NCBI RefSeq assembly: GCF_019093865.1
Contig: NZ_JABJXD010000003.1
Location: 62,001 to 126,000, forward strand
Source: Lentibacillus saliphilus
GTDB lineage: Bacteria; Bacillota; Bacilli; Bacillales; Amphibacillaceae
DNA: 64,000 nucleotides
Reading direction: 5' to 3'
Shown here: positions 53,409 through 64,000 of the stretch, piece by piece
Layout: each line of letters opens with the position of its first letter
Numbering within the stretch: the stretch's first letter is position 1
The notes under the pieces: model-generated
Databases searched by the model: none
What the model saw: the letters and a program-made list of their open reading frames with translations, nothing else
What the model was told of the DNA's origin: nothing
Position numbers and translations under genes: made by a program

Positions 53409-54743
53409 TTAGTCCAATGCACGCACGACGATACGCACACCTTCAGTTTTAACGATTTTTACGCGTTTATGACTTTCGATAAACCCCCCTTCAGAAACGA
53501 CATCAAGGCGTTCATCATCAAATAGCGCTGTACCAGCAGGCCTTAGTGGGGTTTGGGTAATACCTTCCATTCCAATAAGATCCAAGCGGCTGACGCTGGA
53601 AACATACCCAAGCTCTGTTGTCGTTCTATCCTGAAGTACAATATGCCGAAACAACCCTTTATTTAAGCCCATCGTCTTAAATAAAATAACAGATGCAACG
53701 ACGGAGATGATAAAAGCGATGCCAATACTTGTCGCCATATGACCTATATCAAAGCCCGCCAAGAATAAAGAGCCAAGTATTGCACCTACACCAAGTAATC
53801 CGACGATTCCACCAGGGACAAAAAATTCTGCAATGATGAGCGCGATACCCAATATGAGTAATATTACCGCTTCCATACCTGCCAGTCCTGCAATAATATG
53901 TCCATAAAAGAATAAAACGAGCGACACGAGCCCCATAATACCTGGAACACCAAAGCCTGGCGAATACAATTCAACGACGAGACCAAGACTTGCTACCGAA
54001 AGGAGGATCGGAATGACGACAGGATGGGTCAGAAATCTTGCCACACCTTCAGCAACTGTTTCCTCTACCTCATGAACGGTTGCACCATTTAAGCCCAATT
54101 CATTTAAGAGCGCAGTTCGGTGGTTAACAATCCCTTCTGCATAACCTACCTCTACTGCTGATGAAGGGGTTAAGGTTAAAAATTCCCCTTTTTTCGCACC
54201 ATATTCAGGCAAATCAATGGATGCATCAGCCATTGCACGAGCATATAATGGATCTCTTCCACTCGCTTCAGCTGCACCTTCCATTGCTGCTAACCAAGCA
54301 GACTGTGCTTTTTTATCAGCAGCCGTTCCATCCTGGTTGATAATTCCACTTGCACCCATTGTCGCTTGGGGTGTCATATAAATGTTATCTGTATAAAGCG
54401 CAATATATGACCCAGCAGACAAAGCACGGTTAATAATGAAAGATGTTGACGGAATATCAAGATCCTGAAGCATGTTGGCAATTTGACCTGCCGCATCTAC
54501 ACGTCCACCTGGTGTATCAATTTCAAAAATAATATGATCAGCTGAAGCTTCTCTCGCTTCTTTTGTTGCTCGTGATAAAAACGCTTCAAGCCCTTGCTCC
54601 ACCGTATTTTCTACAGGGATGACATATACTTGCTTGCCTTCACCAGTCGAATCTGCATAAATATAGTCACCTAGATTAATACCGATACTACCAATTACCA
54701 ACAGAGCAATCATCATCGTTGTCATACGTTTAACTGTATTCAC
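53409..54743 (-). CDS. NfeD long form: membrane-bound ClpP-class protease with NfeD domain
   Basis: This 444-residue protein has a signal anchor (about 10-28), a ClpP-class serine protease domain (about 38-210; GGRVDAAGQI then FIINRALSAGSYIAL with the nucleophile Ser), four to five membrane helices (240-360) and a C-terminal OB-fold NfeD domain (LIGMEGITQTPLRPAGTALF). It corresponds to B. subtilis YqeZ. Paired with FloA it may process membrane proteins. The start is GTG, with GGAGGAGGTGAGG upstream. Confidence 0.94.
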   Translation of the reverse strand: MNTVKRMTTMMIALLVIGSIGINLGDYIYADSTGEGKQVYVIPVENTVEQGLEAFLSRATKEAREASADHIIFEIDTPGGRVDAAGQIANMLQDLDIPSTSFIINRALSAGSYIALYTDNIYMTPQATMGASGIINQDGTAADKKAQSAWLAAMEGAAEASGRDPLYARAMADASIDLPEYGAKKGEFLTLTPSSAVEVGYAEGIVNHRTALLNELGLNGATVHEVEETVAEGVARFLTHPVVIPILLSVASLGLVVELYSPGFGVPGIMGLVSLVLFFYGHIIAGLAGMEAVILLILGIALIIAEFFVPGGIVGLLGVGAILGSLFLAGFDIGHMATSIGIAFIISVVASVILFKTMGLNKGLFRHIVLQDRTTTELGYVSSVSRLDLIGMEGITQTPLRPAGTALFDDERLDVVSEGGFIESHKRVKIVKTEGVRIVVRALD

Positions 54744-54801
54744 GGTTCCTCACCTCCTCCGTCAGTCATTTATACGTTTCACGATGCAAATGGTTTCAAC
54801 A

Positions 54802-54810
54802 ATTATACCA
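54802..54810 (-). promoter_or_regulatory. Extended -10 promoter of the nfeD-floA-yqfB operon
   Basis: TGGTATAAT on the minus strand, about 60 bases before the nfeD start. No good -35 is present at 17 bases. Confidence 0.6.
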
Positions 54811-54865
54811 TAAGCGATTAATTCGTAGCATCTTTTAAGGCATAGGATTAGCCTAAGTCAAAGCA

Positions 54866-54898
54866 ATTAAAAAGCCTTTGCCACTAGTGGCAAAGACT
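54866..54898 (-). terminator. Terminator after yqeY
   Basis: A 20-base perfect palindrome CTTTGCCACTAGTGGCAAAG, followed by CTTTTTAATT on the minus strand. Confidence 0.9.
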
Positions 54899-54905
54899 TT
54901 TCTCA

Positions 54906-55355
54906 TTATCCTTTTAAGTGCTTTTGTACAATTTTATTGATCAAAGAACCGTCAGCTTTGCCTTTTACTTTAGGCATGATAGCACTCATAACTTTCCCCA
55001 TATCCTTTGGTGATGTTGCACCAACCTCTGAAATGGTTGCTTGAACGACCTGTTCCAACTCTTCTGACGAAAGCTGTTCAGGCATATATTTTGTTAAGAT
55101 CTGTATCTCAGCATCAAGTTTATTGACCAAATCATCGCGTCCAGCATTTTTAAACTCTTGGAGGGAATCTTTTCGTTGCTTCAATTCTCTTGAGAGTATT
55201 GTTAGTTCCTCTTCTTGTGAAAGGGATTCTTTACCGGTATTAATCGCTTCATTTTGCAATGACGCTTTAACCATGCGGATAACGCTTAATGTTTCTTTAT
55301 CCTTGTTCTTCATTGCTTGTTTCATGTCTTGATTTAATTCATTCAACAACGTCAT
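54906..55355 (-). CDS. yqeY: GatB/YqeY domain protein
   Basis: This 149-residue protein is related to the C-terminal tail of the amidotransferase subunit GatB ([20 protein letters not shown] then [26 protein letters not shown]). It probably binds tRNA; its role in Bacillus is unknown. It is 13 bases downstream of rpsU, as in B. subtilis. Confidence 0.94.
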   Translation of the reverse strand: MTLLNELNQDMKQAMKNKDKETLSVIRMVKASLQNEAINTGKESLSQEEELTILSRELKQRKDSLQEFKNAGRDDLVNKLDAEIQILTKYMPEQLSSEELEQVVQATISEVGATSPKDMGKVMSAIMPKVKGKADGSLINKIVQKHLKG

Positions 55356-55368
55356 ATGTCAGCACCCT

Positions 55369-55545
55369 TTAGAATTTACGCTTTCTAGCGGCCTCTGATT
55401 TCTTCTTGCGTCGAACACTGGGCTTTTCATAATATTCGCGCTTGCGATATTCAGATAGTGTACCACTTTTTGACACAGTGCGCTTAAAGCGACGAAGAGC
55501 ATCTTCAAGAGACTCGTTTTTACGTACGCGAGTTGTATTTGACAT
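55369..55545 (-). CDS. rpsU: 30S ribosomal protein S21
   Basis: This 58-residue S21 ([20 protein letters not shown] to [11 protein letters not shown]) is highly basic. GGAGGGAGGG precedes the ATG; upstream ATGs in frame have no site. It leads rpsU-yqeY. Confidence 0.97.
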   Translation of the reverse strand: MSNTTRVRKNESLEDALRRFKRTVSKSGTLSEYRKREYYEKPSVRRKKKSEAARKRKF

Positions 55546-55612
55546 GCTAATTTCCCTCCCTCCGAAGCAACAGCCAATTTCTTCAAGCATATGTACTCAT
55601 ATGCCTCATGTT

Positions 55613-55641
55613 ATTATAATATAACAGACAAAAGCGGTCAA
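55613..55641 (-). promoter_or_regulatory. Sigma-A promoter of rpsU
   Basis: On the minus strand TTGACC (55636-55641), 17 bases and a perfect TATAAT (55613-55618), between deoC and rpsU. Confidence 0.9.
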
Positions 55642-55652
55642 TAGTATTCTGC

Positions 55653-56324
55653 CTAATACGTTGAATCTCCTTGACGCCCTTGAACAATTGCAATGCCGGC
55701 ACTGGCTCCAATTCGAGTAGCGCCTGCTTCGATCATTGCTTTTGCAGTTTCTTGATCACGCACACCACCTGAAGCCTTCACACCCATGTCAGACCCAACG
55801 GTTTCACGCATAAGCTTGATGTCTTCAACCGTTGCCCCACCACCAGAAAAGCCTGTAGATGTTTTAACAAAATCCGCTCCAGCAGCTTTCGCTAAATCAC
55901 ATGCTCTGATCTTTTCATCATCGTTCAATAATGATGTTTCAATAATAACTTTGACAATCGCTTGATGTCTAGCAGCTTCTACGACTTTAGCGATATCGTC
56001 CTTTACGGTTGCATCATCATGTGCTTTTAAAGCACCGACATTAATAACCATATCAACTTCTGTTGCACCGTCTTTAATCGCTTGCTTGACTTCAAATGCC
56101 TTTACCTCAGGTGCACTTGCACCTAATGGGAAACCGATCACTGTACATACTTTAACAGACGTTTCTTTAAGCTGATCGTAACATCTTTTGACCCAATACG
56201 GATTCACACAAACTGATGCAAATTCATATTGAGCAGCTTCTTGTATAAGTACATCAATTTGTTCCTTTGTTGTGTCAGGCTTTAAGGCAGTATGGTCAAT
56301 ATATTTGGCAAGATCTAATTGCAT
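55653..56324 (-). CDS. deoC: Deoxyribose-phosphate aldolase
   Basis: This 223-residue TIM-barrel aldolase cleaves 2-deoxyribose-5-phosphate to glyceraldehyde-3-phosphate and acetaldehyde. The Schiff-base lysine is in DFVKTSTGF near residue 152, with the second lysine in [10 protein letters not shown] near 181. ATG is chosen because AAAGGGCG lies 6 bases upstream and the length equals the B. subtilis enzyme. It takes the place that yqeW holds in B. subtilis. Confidence 0.95.
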   Translation of the reverse strand: MQLDLAKYIDHTALKPDTTKEQIDVLIQEAAQYEFASVCVNPYWVKRCYDQLKETSVKVCTVIGFPLGASAPEVKAFEVKQAIKDGATEVDMVINVGALKAHDDATVKDDIAKVVEAARHQAIVKVIIETSLLNDDEKIRACDLAKAAGADFVKTSTGFSGGGATVEDIKLMRETVGSDMGVKASGGVRDQETAKAMIEAGATRIGASAGIAIVQGRQGDSTY

Positions 56325-56426
56325 AATCAACGCCCTTTCTAATAATGTGTTAAATGATGATCAATATCATCATAGCACGTCATACAAAGTAATGCACCTG
56401 AGGCATTGAAACCGTCCCATTTAATA

Positions 56427-56454
56427 CAACAAAATCCGGCCAACACCGGATTTT
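56427..56454 (-). terminator. Terminator after mtaB
   Basis: Stem AAAATCCGG/CCGGATTTT with a 6-base loop, followed by TTGTTGTATT on the minus strand. The U-run is weak but the first strand is A-rich. Confidence 0.75.
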
Positions 56455-56456
56455 GC

Positions 56457-57812
56457 TTAAGACGTAGCCGTTATATAATCATTCGTTGCATCATCCATAA
56501 TGCGAACAAACTGCGCTTCATTAACAGGGTATCCTGATTTAGTAAGCTTAACACGGACAATTTTACCAATCATATCAGGGGTTCCGGCAAATTTCACTTT
56601 GAGATAATTATCGGTGTACCCTACGAGCATATTAGACTCACCTTGTTCAGAAGAATGTTCTTCAGGAATCACTTCAAGAAGTTCATTCACAAATTGATCG
56701 GCGTATCGCTTAGCAAGCTTCTCAGATAACGCTATGAGCTGATGTACGCGTTCATTCTTTGTATCGTCATCTACTTGATCGTCCATCCGGGCAGCAGGGG
56801 TCCCTGTTCTGCGAGAATAAGGGAATACGTGTAACTCTGAATAGCCAAGCTTTTCAATGAAATCGTACGTTTCTTTGAACTCTTCGTCTGTTTCGCCTGG
56901 AAAACCGACAATAACGTCCGACGTTATCGCCAAATCAGGTAACGCCTTCCTAATTTTTTCAACTTTTTCAAGATAATATTCAGTAGAATATTTCCTGCGC
57001 ATTCTCGCTAATACGGTATCTGAACCTGCCTGAAGCGGAATGTGCAAGTGACGAACAATTTTTTTGGACTGGTCAAGCGCCTGAATAACATCGTCCGTAA
57101 TTTGACTCGCTTCAATAGATGAAATGCGAATGCGCTTCAAGCCGTCTACCTTTTCTTCCAAATCTCTTAAAAGATCAGCGAAATGATAATCTTTCATGTC
57201 TTCACCATATCCAGCCGTGTGAATACCGGTCAAAACGATTTCTTTGTACCCAGCATTTACGAGCTGCTGTGCTTGTTTTAACACGTTTTCTGGGTCACGA
57301 GAACGCAATAGGCCTCGAGACCACGGAATAATACAAAATGTACAAAAGTTGTTACAACCTTCTTGAATTTTAAGTGATGCGCGCGTCCGATCAGAAAATA
57401 CAGGTACATCCATCTCTTCAAATGTACGGTTTTTCATAATGTTTGCGACACCATTAATCGGCTCACGGGTTTTTCGATGCTCTTCAATATATTGAATCAT
57501 TTGTTTTCTGTTTTGTGTTCCAACGACAATGTCAACACCAGGTATTTCCATGATTTCCCCTGGAGATGTTTGCGCATAGCAACCAGTGACACAAATAATC
57601 GCTTCCGGATTTTTCCTTACAGCACGGCGAATAATTTGTCTGCTTTTTTTATCGCCTGTGTTTGTGACGGTGCATGTGTTTATGACATAGACATCTGCTT
57701 CTTTTTCAAATTCAACACGTTCATAACCATTGGCTTTAAACATGTTCCAAATGCCTTCTGTTTCATAATGATTGACCTTGCAGCCAAGTGTATAAAAAGC
57801 AACTGTTGTCAT
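56457..57812 (-). CDS. mtaB: tRNA (N6-threonylcarbamoyladenosine-37) methylthiotransferase MtaB
   Basis: This 451-residue radical-SAM methylthiotransferase converts t6A37 to ms2t6A. The N-terminal UPF0004 domain has Cys in FYTLGCKVN, VINTCTVT and CVTGCYAQ; the radical-SAM cluster is CNNFCTFCIIP near 150; a TRAM domain ends the protein. The open frame extends 55 codons upstream inside rsmE, but GAGGTGTC lies before this ATG and the length matches B. subtilis YqeV. It overlaps the rsmE stop by 4 bases. Confidence 0.96.
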   Translation of the reverse strand: MTTVAFYTLGCKVNHYETEGIWNMFKANGYERVEFEKEADVYVINTCTVTNTGDKKSRQIIRRAVRKNPEAIICVTGCYAQTSPGEIMEIPGVDIVVGTQNRKQMIQYIEEHRKTREPINGVANIMKNRTFEEMDVPVFSDRTRASLKIQEGCNNFCTFCIIPWSRGLLRSRDPENVLKQAQQLVNAGYKEIVLTGIHTAGYGEDMKDYHFADLLRDLEEKVDGLKRIRISSIEASQITDDVIQALDQSKKIVRHLHIPLQAGSDTVLARMRRKYSTEYYLEKVEKIRKALPDLAITSDVIVGFPGETDEEFKETYDFIEKLGYSELHVFPYSRRTGTPAARMDDQVDDDTKNERVHQLIALSEKLAKRYADQFVNELLEVIPEEHSSEQGESNMLVGYTDNYLKVKFAGTPDMIGKIVRVKLTKSGYPVNEAQFVRIMDDATNDYITATS

Positions 57813-58573
57813 GAGTGACACCTCAATTCTTCTAAGTGATAGCTTAAAGCAGCTAATACATATAATGCGGCGGTTTCCGTCCGCAAAATACGAGGTCCTG
57901 TTCGAACAGGTATAAACCCGGACTCTTTTAATGTAGTGGCTTCGTCTGGAGAAAAGCCGCCCTCCGGTCCAATACATACGAGCAAACGTGATTGTGGCTT
58001 AAGCTCTTGAAAAACAGCTGCCAGTGACGTGAATGGGCCACTCGTCTTTGCTTCCTCTTCGTATGCATAAATACACACATCATAGTCACCAGTAGATTGT
58101 AATAGCGTCGCCAGATCCATTGGTTCATAAACATGTGGCAAACGTGTTCGATGTGATTGTTCTGCTGCTTCTTTAACAATTTTTTCGTACCGAAGCAATT
58201 TACGGTGCGCTTTTTTATCGTCCCATTTAACGACGGATCGATCAGCCTTAAAGGGAATAAAGCCAGTTGCTCCTAATTCAGTACCTTTTTGAAGCACCTG
58301 CTCCATTTTATCACCTTTTGGTAGGCCTTGAACAATCGTCACGTCAACGGGAAGCTCAACCGTTTGATCCAGCCATTCATCAATAAGACAACGGACATGA
58401 TCAGTTTCTAATGCATGAATGCTGCATAAAGCAACAAGACCATTCGGATGGGCACATATCAGTGTGTCACCCTCTGTCATGCGCATCACTCGCATCACAT
58501 GATGTGCATCACTTTTATCGATTATTACGGCATCCTCTTGCCAGTTCTCTTCCGGGATAAAATATCGTTGCAC
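57809..58573 (-). CDS. rsmE: 16S rRNA (uracil-1498-N3)-methyltransferase RsmE
   Basis: This 254-residue SPOUT-class methyltransferase has the knot motif LLVCIGPEGGFSPDEAT near 195 and the conserved end ILRTETAALYVLAAL. It starts MQRYFIPEENWQ from GTG, with GTAGGTG upstream. It is the YqeU homologue in the prmA-rsmE-mtaB tail of the heat-shock operon. Confidence 0.95.
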   Translation of the reverse strand: MQRYFIPEENWQEDAVIIDKSDAHHVMRVMRMTEGDTLICAHPNGLVALCSIHALETDHVRCLIDEWLDQTVELPVDVTIVQGLPKGDKMEQVLQKGTELGATGFIPFKADRSVVKWDDKKAHRKLLRYEKIVKEAAEQSHRTRLPHVYEPMDLATLLQSTGDYDVCIYAYEEEAKTSGPFTSLAAVFQELKPQSRLLVCIGPEGGFSPDEATTLKESGFIPVRTGPRILRTETAALYVLAALSYHLEELRCHS

Positions 58574-58581
58574 ATCGACAC

Positions 58582-59529
58582 CTACTTTTCCTGGTGTTCT
58601 TTTCGGGCACAAATTGATACCCAATCTTCGAGTTCATTCACTTCTAGAATCGTGAAGCCATCTTTTGTTAATGCATCAACCACCATAGCTTGTTTAGAAG
58701 AAATGATGCCCGATGTAATAAACAAGCCACCTTGCTTAAGGTTATTCCAGGCATCTGTCGTAAATTGAATAATAATTTCTGCTAATATATTAGACACAAT
58801 AATATCGACTTGTTGATCGGTTTTTTCCAGTAAATTTCCTTGTTCAGCATGAATTTTATCTTCCATACCGTTAAGCGCCACATTCAGTTCTGTACTTTTC
58901 ACAGCAACATCATCAAGGTCAAGTGCATGTACAGAATCAGCACCGAGCAAGATAGATGCAATGCTTAACACACCTGAGCCACAGCCCACATCAATGACAG
59001 TCTGGTTGCTTTGCATATATTTTTCCAACATTTGAATACATAGCATCGTTGTTGGATGTGTACCTGTTCCAAACGCCATGCCCGGATCAAGCTCAAGAAT
59101 ACGTTCATCCTCACTTGAAGGAACGTATGTCTCCCATGACGGTACAATTGTAATGGTATTCGATACTTTGACAGGTTTATAGTATGCCTTCCAAGCTGTT
59201 GCCCAGTCGGTCTCATCCATTTCCTTTGAGGTAATGATCCCTGTTCCAGGATCAAGATACTCCGCTATTTGTCTTAAATAGTGGTTGAGCTGTTCAATCA
59301 CGTCGGCCGTATTATAATCTTCAGGGAAATACGCTTTTATATTAACGCCTTCAGTTGGATAATCATCAGGATTCAGCTCATAAATTTCCCCATATAATGA
59401 ATCACGATCTATAACCATATCCAAAGGGTCTTCAATCGACACCCCACTCGCACCTATTTCATGGAGCTTATAGCTGAGCGATTCGACAGCATCACGTGTT
59501 GTGTTGACGCAAATTTCATTCCATTTCAA
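58582..59529 (-). CDS. prmA: Ribosomal protein L11 methyltransferase PrmA
   Basis: This 315-residue SAM-dependent methyltransferase trimethylates L11. Motif I is VIDVGCGSGVLSIAS near 178, after GMAFGTGTHPTT, and IIVSNILAEIII near 240 is the NPPY-like loop. The start MKWNEICVNT from TTG matches the B. subtilis N terminus; a GTG three codons earlier is the alternative. It is 32 bases after dnaJ. Confidence 0.94.
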   Translation of the reverse strand: MKWNEICVNTTRDAVESLSYKLHEIGASGVSIEDPLDMVIDRDSLYGEIYELNPDDYPTEGVNIKAYFPEDYNTADVIEQLNHYLRQIAEYLDPGTGIITSKEMDETDWATAWKAYYKPVKVSNTITIVPSWETYVPSSEDERILELDPGMAFGTGTHPTTMLCIQMLEKYMQSNQTVIDVGCGSGVLSIASILLGADSVHALDLDDVAVKSTELNVALNGMEDKIHAEQGNLLEKTDQQVDIIVSNILAEIIIQFTTDAWNNLKQGGLFITSGIISSKQAMVVDALTKDGFTILEVNELEDWVSICARKEHQEK

Positions 59530-59561
59530 ATTACCCACTCATTTCTCATTCAATTACCGAC

Positions 59562-60683
59562 TTAGTCACCTTTAAACGCTTTTTTAAAACGTTGAAAAAA
59601 CGAATCATGCTCTTCAGTAGAATCATGACCACCAACTGCATTAAATTCACGGAGCAATTCTTTTTGCTGCTCAGTCAATTTTGTTGGTGTGACGACTCTT
59701 ACTTGAATGTGTTGATCACCTTGACCGAAGCCACGTACGTTTGGTGCACCTTTGCCTTTCAGGCGGAACGTTTTACCAGTTTGTGTGCCAGCAGGAATTT
59801 TGAGCTTAACATTGCCATGAACTGTTGGCACTTCAACTTCATCACCCAATGCAGCTTGTGCAAATGTAAGTGGAAGCTCACAGTAAACATGATCCCCTTC
59901 TCTTTGGAAAAAGTCATGTGAGCGAATTTGTACAACAACAAATAAATCGCCAGGAGGGCCTCCATTCACACCAGCTTCTCCTTTACCTGAAACGCGGATT
60001 TGCTGTCCTTCATCAATTCCAGCCGGGATAGAAATATGGATTGTTTTATGCTTTTTAACACGACCAGAACCGCCACATGTTTGGCACTTTTCAGGAATAA
60101 TCTTTCCTGACCCATTACAATAATGACAGACGCGACGATTGACCACTTTGCCAAATGGTGTAGATTGCTCAGTATTCAGTTGCCCTGAGCCATTACAATG
60201 TCCACATGTGTTCGTTTTTGTTCCTGGTTTTGCACCAGAGCCATGGCACGTATCACATTCCTCTTCTTTCGGAATGCGTATATCGGCCTCCTTACCAAAA
60301 ATGGCTTCTTCAAAGTCCAGTGTAATGGTATATTGTAAATCTGCTCCTTGGCGAGGTGCGTTCGGATCCTGTCGTCTGCCGCCACCACCAAAGAACATAT
60401 CAAAAATATCACCAAAGCCACCAAAGTCCTGAGCACCGCCAAAGCCGCCAAAACCTTGATCCTGTGTACCTGCGTGACCGAATTGATCATATTGGGCACG
60501 TTTTTGCTCATCGCTCAGTACTTCATACGCTTCTTTCACTTCTTTAAATTGATCCGCTGCGTTTGCTTCTTTATTAACATCTGGATGATATTTTCTTGCG
60601 AGTTTGCGATATGCTTTTTTTATTTCTTCCTTCGATGCGCTATTTTCTACACCGAGAACGTCATAATAATCCCGTTTGCTCAC
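59562..60683 (-). CDS. dnaJ: Chaperone protein DnaJ
   Basis: This 373-residue type I Hsp40 has a J domain with HPDVNKE near 33, a Gly/Phe region (75-115), four CxxCxGxG zinc repeats ([32 protein letters not shown]; about 145-205) and a C-terminal substrate domain. It stimulates the DnaK ATPase. A hairpin and a promoter-like site lie in the 183-base gap after dnaK. Confidence 0.97.
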   Translation of the reverse strand: MSKRDYYDVLGVENSASKEEIKKAYRKLARKYHPDVNKEANAADQFKEVKEAYEVLSDEQKRAQYDQFGHAGTQDQGFGGFGGAQDFGGFGDIFDMFFGGGGRRQDPNAPRQGADLQYTITLDFEEAIFGKEADIRIPKEEECDTCHGSGAKPGTKTNTCGHCNGSGQLNTEQSTPFGKVVNRRVCHYCNGSGKIIPEKCQTCGGSGRVKKHKTIHISIPAGIDEGQQIRVSGKGEAGVNGGPPGDLFVVVQIRSHDFFQREGDHVYCELPLTFAQAALGDEVEVPTVHGNVKLKIPAGTQTGKTFRLKGKGAPNVRGFGQGDQHIQVRVVTPTKLTEQQKELLREFNAVGGHDSTEEHDSFFQRFKKAFKGD

Positions 60684-60724
60684 CTTTTAATCACTCTCCC
60701 GATACACTGATGCATAAAATTTAT

Positions 60725-60752
60725 ATTATCATTAACGAGGTATAGTTAGCAA
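60725..60752 (-). promoter_or_regulatory. Candidate internal promoter before dnaJ
   Basis: On the minus strand TTGCTA (60747-60752), 16 bases and GATAAT (60725-60730), downstream of the dnaK hairpin. Confidence 0.5.
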
Positions 60753-60818
60753 ATATACCTTTTTTTGTTTTTATAGTTAAGGTGTATGCTTGAATGCCTT
60801 CATCCGTTGCATATCGTA

Positions 60819-60857
60819 AAAAAGTCAAAGCCAAGAGGATCCTGACTTTGACTTTTT
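60819..60857 (-). terminator. Terminator-like hairpin between dnaK and dnaJ
   Basis: A 12-bp stem AAAAAGTCAAAG/CTTTGACTTTTT with a 15-base loop, ending in TTTTTT on the minus strand, 10 bases after dnaK. Confidence 0.8.
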
Positions 60858-60866
60858 GAAAATCCA

Positions 60867-63289
<2,423 letters not shown>

Positions 63290-63407
63290 TACAGCCACCT
63301 CCTCTAGATAGACAATTGCCATGATAGACTATATCACGAACGGTCTGTTTAATAAACCGATACGCAGCTCCATTTATAACCTACTCGTATTCAGACGTGT
63401 GAGACGT

Positions 63408-64000
63408 TTATTCGTTATGTTTAAACCAAACATACAACGCATCAGACATCTCATTTGAAAATGCATGAAGTAAAGTGATCACTTTTCGATACTCCATTCG
63501 AGTCGGACCTAATAAGCCGATAATACCAGTATTGTCATCACCAAGCTGGTAGGACGATGTAATAACACTCAGATCTTTGACAGCGTCCATTTTATTTTCC
63601 TGACCAATTCTTACTTTAATGCCATTCGTTGCCCCTTTAAACAATTGAGCTATTTCGGCCTCGTTCTCCATCATGGCATAAAACGTCCGTATTTTTTCAA
63701 CGTTATTAAATTCAGGCTGCGTTAATATATTGGTCTTGCCACCAATGTACAGCTTTAACGGAAAATCACCTGCGATGGCCGATTGTAAATACTGATAGGT
63801 TGTCTCAAAATCATCAACATAATCTCGAATCATTGAAACGAGCTCTGAATTTAATTTTTGCGGCAGCTTGACAAGTGGCACACCATAAAGACGACTGTTT
63901 AGGATATTAACCATCTTCTCTAAATCGGACGGACTAATATGTGCCGGTATTGAAAATGATCTGTGCTCAACGTGTCCAGTATTTGTTACGAGTATGATCA
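63408..64000 (-). CDS. hrcA: Heat-inducible transcription repressor HrcA, partial (C-terminal part)
   Basis: The last 197 codons of hrcA are present; the start and any CIRCE operator are beyond the right edge. The segment IILVTNTGHVEHRSFSIP and the C-terminal IGLLGPTRMEYRKVITLLHAF are diagnostic. HrcA represses the dnaK and groE operons through CIRCE with help from GroEL. An internal ATG at 63914 is not the start, because the frame continues to the edge. Confidence 0.97.
   Translation of the reverse strand, partial: IILVTNTGHVEHRSFSIPAHISPSDLEKMVNILNSRLYGVPLVKLPQKLNSELVSMIRDYVDDFETTYQYLQSAIAGDFPLKLYIGGKTNILTQPEFNNVEKIRTFYAMMENEAEIAQLFKGATNGIKVRIGQENKMDAVKDLSVITSSYQLGDDNTGIIGLLGPTRMEYRKVITLLHAFSNEMSDALYVWFKHNE

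Noticed and set aside
57813-57977. 55-codon N-terminal extension of mtaB
   Set aside because: It lies inside rsmE, has no ribosome site, and the radical-SAM protein has its normal N terminus without it.
63408-63914. A 168-residue protein starting at 63914
   Set aside because: The frame is open to the edge and encodes hrcA sequence upstream, so this ATG is internal.

Overview
The window is a stretch of chromosome from a spore-forming, low-GC Bacillaceae bacterium. Gene order closely follows, from memory, the Bacillus subtilis yqe/yqf/yqg/yqh region. The evidence is the sporulation and germination genes (yqfC, yqfD, a spoVAF-like gene), a seven-gene comG competence operon, the sigA operon (dnaG-rpoD) and the hrcA-grpE-dnaK-dnaJ operon. 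Coding density is high. Many starts are TTG or GTG placed by strong GGAGG-type ribosome binding sites. Acidic linkers in some surface proteins may hint at a salt-tolerant lineage, but the species cannot be named from the sequence. I see no prophage, insertion sequence, CRISPR array, rRNA gene or plasmid function.

Layout. 1-5.1 kb: glycine cleavage genes gcvT-gcvPA (minus) behind a tandem glycine riboswitch, divergent from yqhH (SNF2 helicase) and yqhG. 5.0-9.7 kb: yqzE, aroK and the complete comGA-GG pilus operon. 9.8-21.7 kb: a four-cysteine HTH regulator, then the yqgY/yqgX/yqgW/yqgS/glcK/yqgQ/gluP/yqgO/yqgN cluster, with a spoVAF-like germination gene and a thiF/moeB-like gene interspersed, a zinc-free-type rpmG, and two small envelope genes of unknown role. 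21.7-26.2 kb: pbpA, yqgE and sodA, the last under a near-consensus Fur box. 26.2-27.1 kb: a tRNA operon (Asn-Met-His-Ile2-Ser-Phe) containing a duplicated 5' fragment of tRNA-Phe. 27.2-35.8 kb: Na/Pi cotransporter, NfeD-like protein, yqfZ, yqfX, yqfT, nfo, cshB, yqfO, trmK, cccA. 36-64 kb: the core operons, all on the minus strand: rpoD, dnaG, ppsR, ccpN, glyQS with a T-box, recO, yqzL, era, dgkA, ybeY, pgpH, phoH, yqfD, yqfC, yqfB, floA, nfeD, yqeY, rpsU, deoC, mtaB, rsmE, prmA, dnaJ, dnaK, grpE and the 3' part of hrcA.

How the genes fit together. Two glycine-responsive RNAs act here: the tandem riboswitch on glycine catabolism and a T-box on glycyl-tRNA synthetase. The heat-shock operon runs on into translation-modification genes (prmA, rsmE, mtaB). 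A membrane-microdomain unit (nfeD-floA-yqfB) is followed by sporulation genes (yqfC, yqfD) and then RNA/ribosome maturation genes (phoH, ybeY, era).

I found no wholly new multi-gene system. The observations most worth a second look are the tRNA-Phe fragment duplication, the Fur-like box over the sodA promoter, the catalytic-domain-less MltG-like protein with its small coiled-coil partner, the Cys4 regulator with an adjacent inverted repeat, and several tRNA oddities (U73 in tRNA-Ser, an Asn-like body in tRNA-Ile2).
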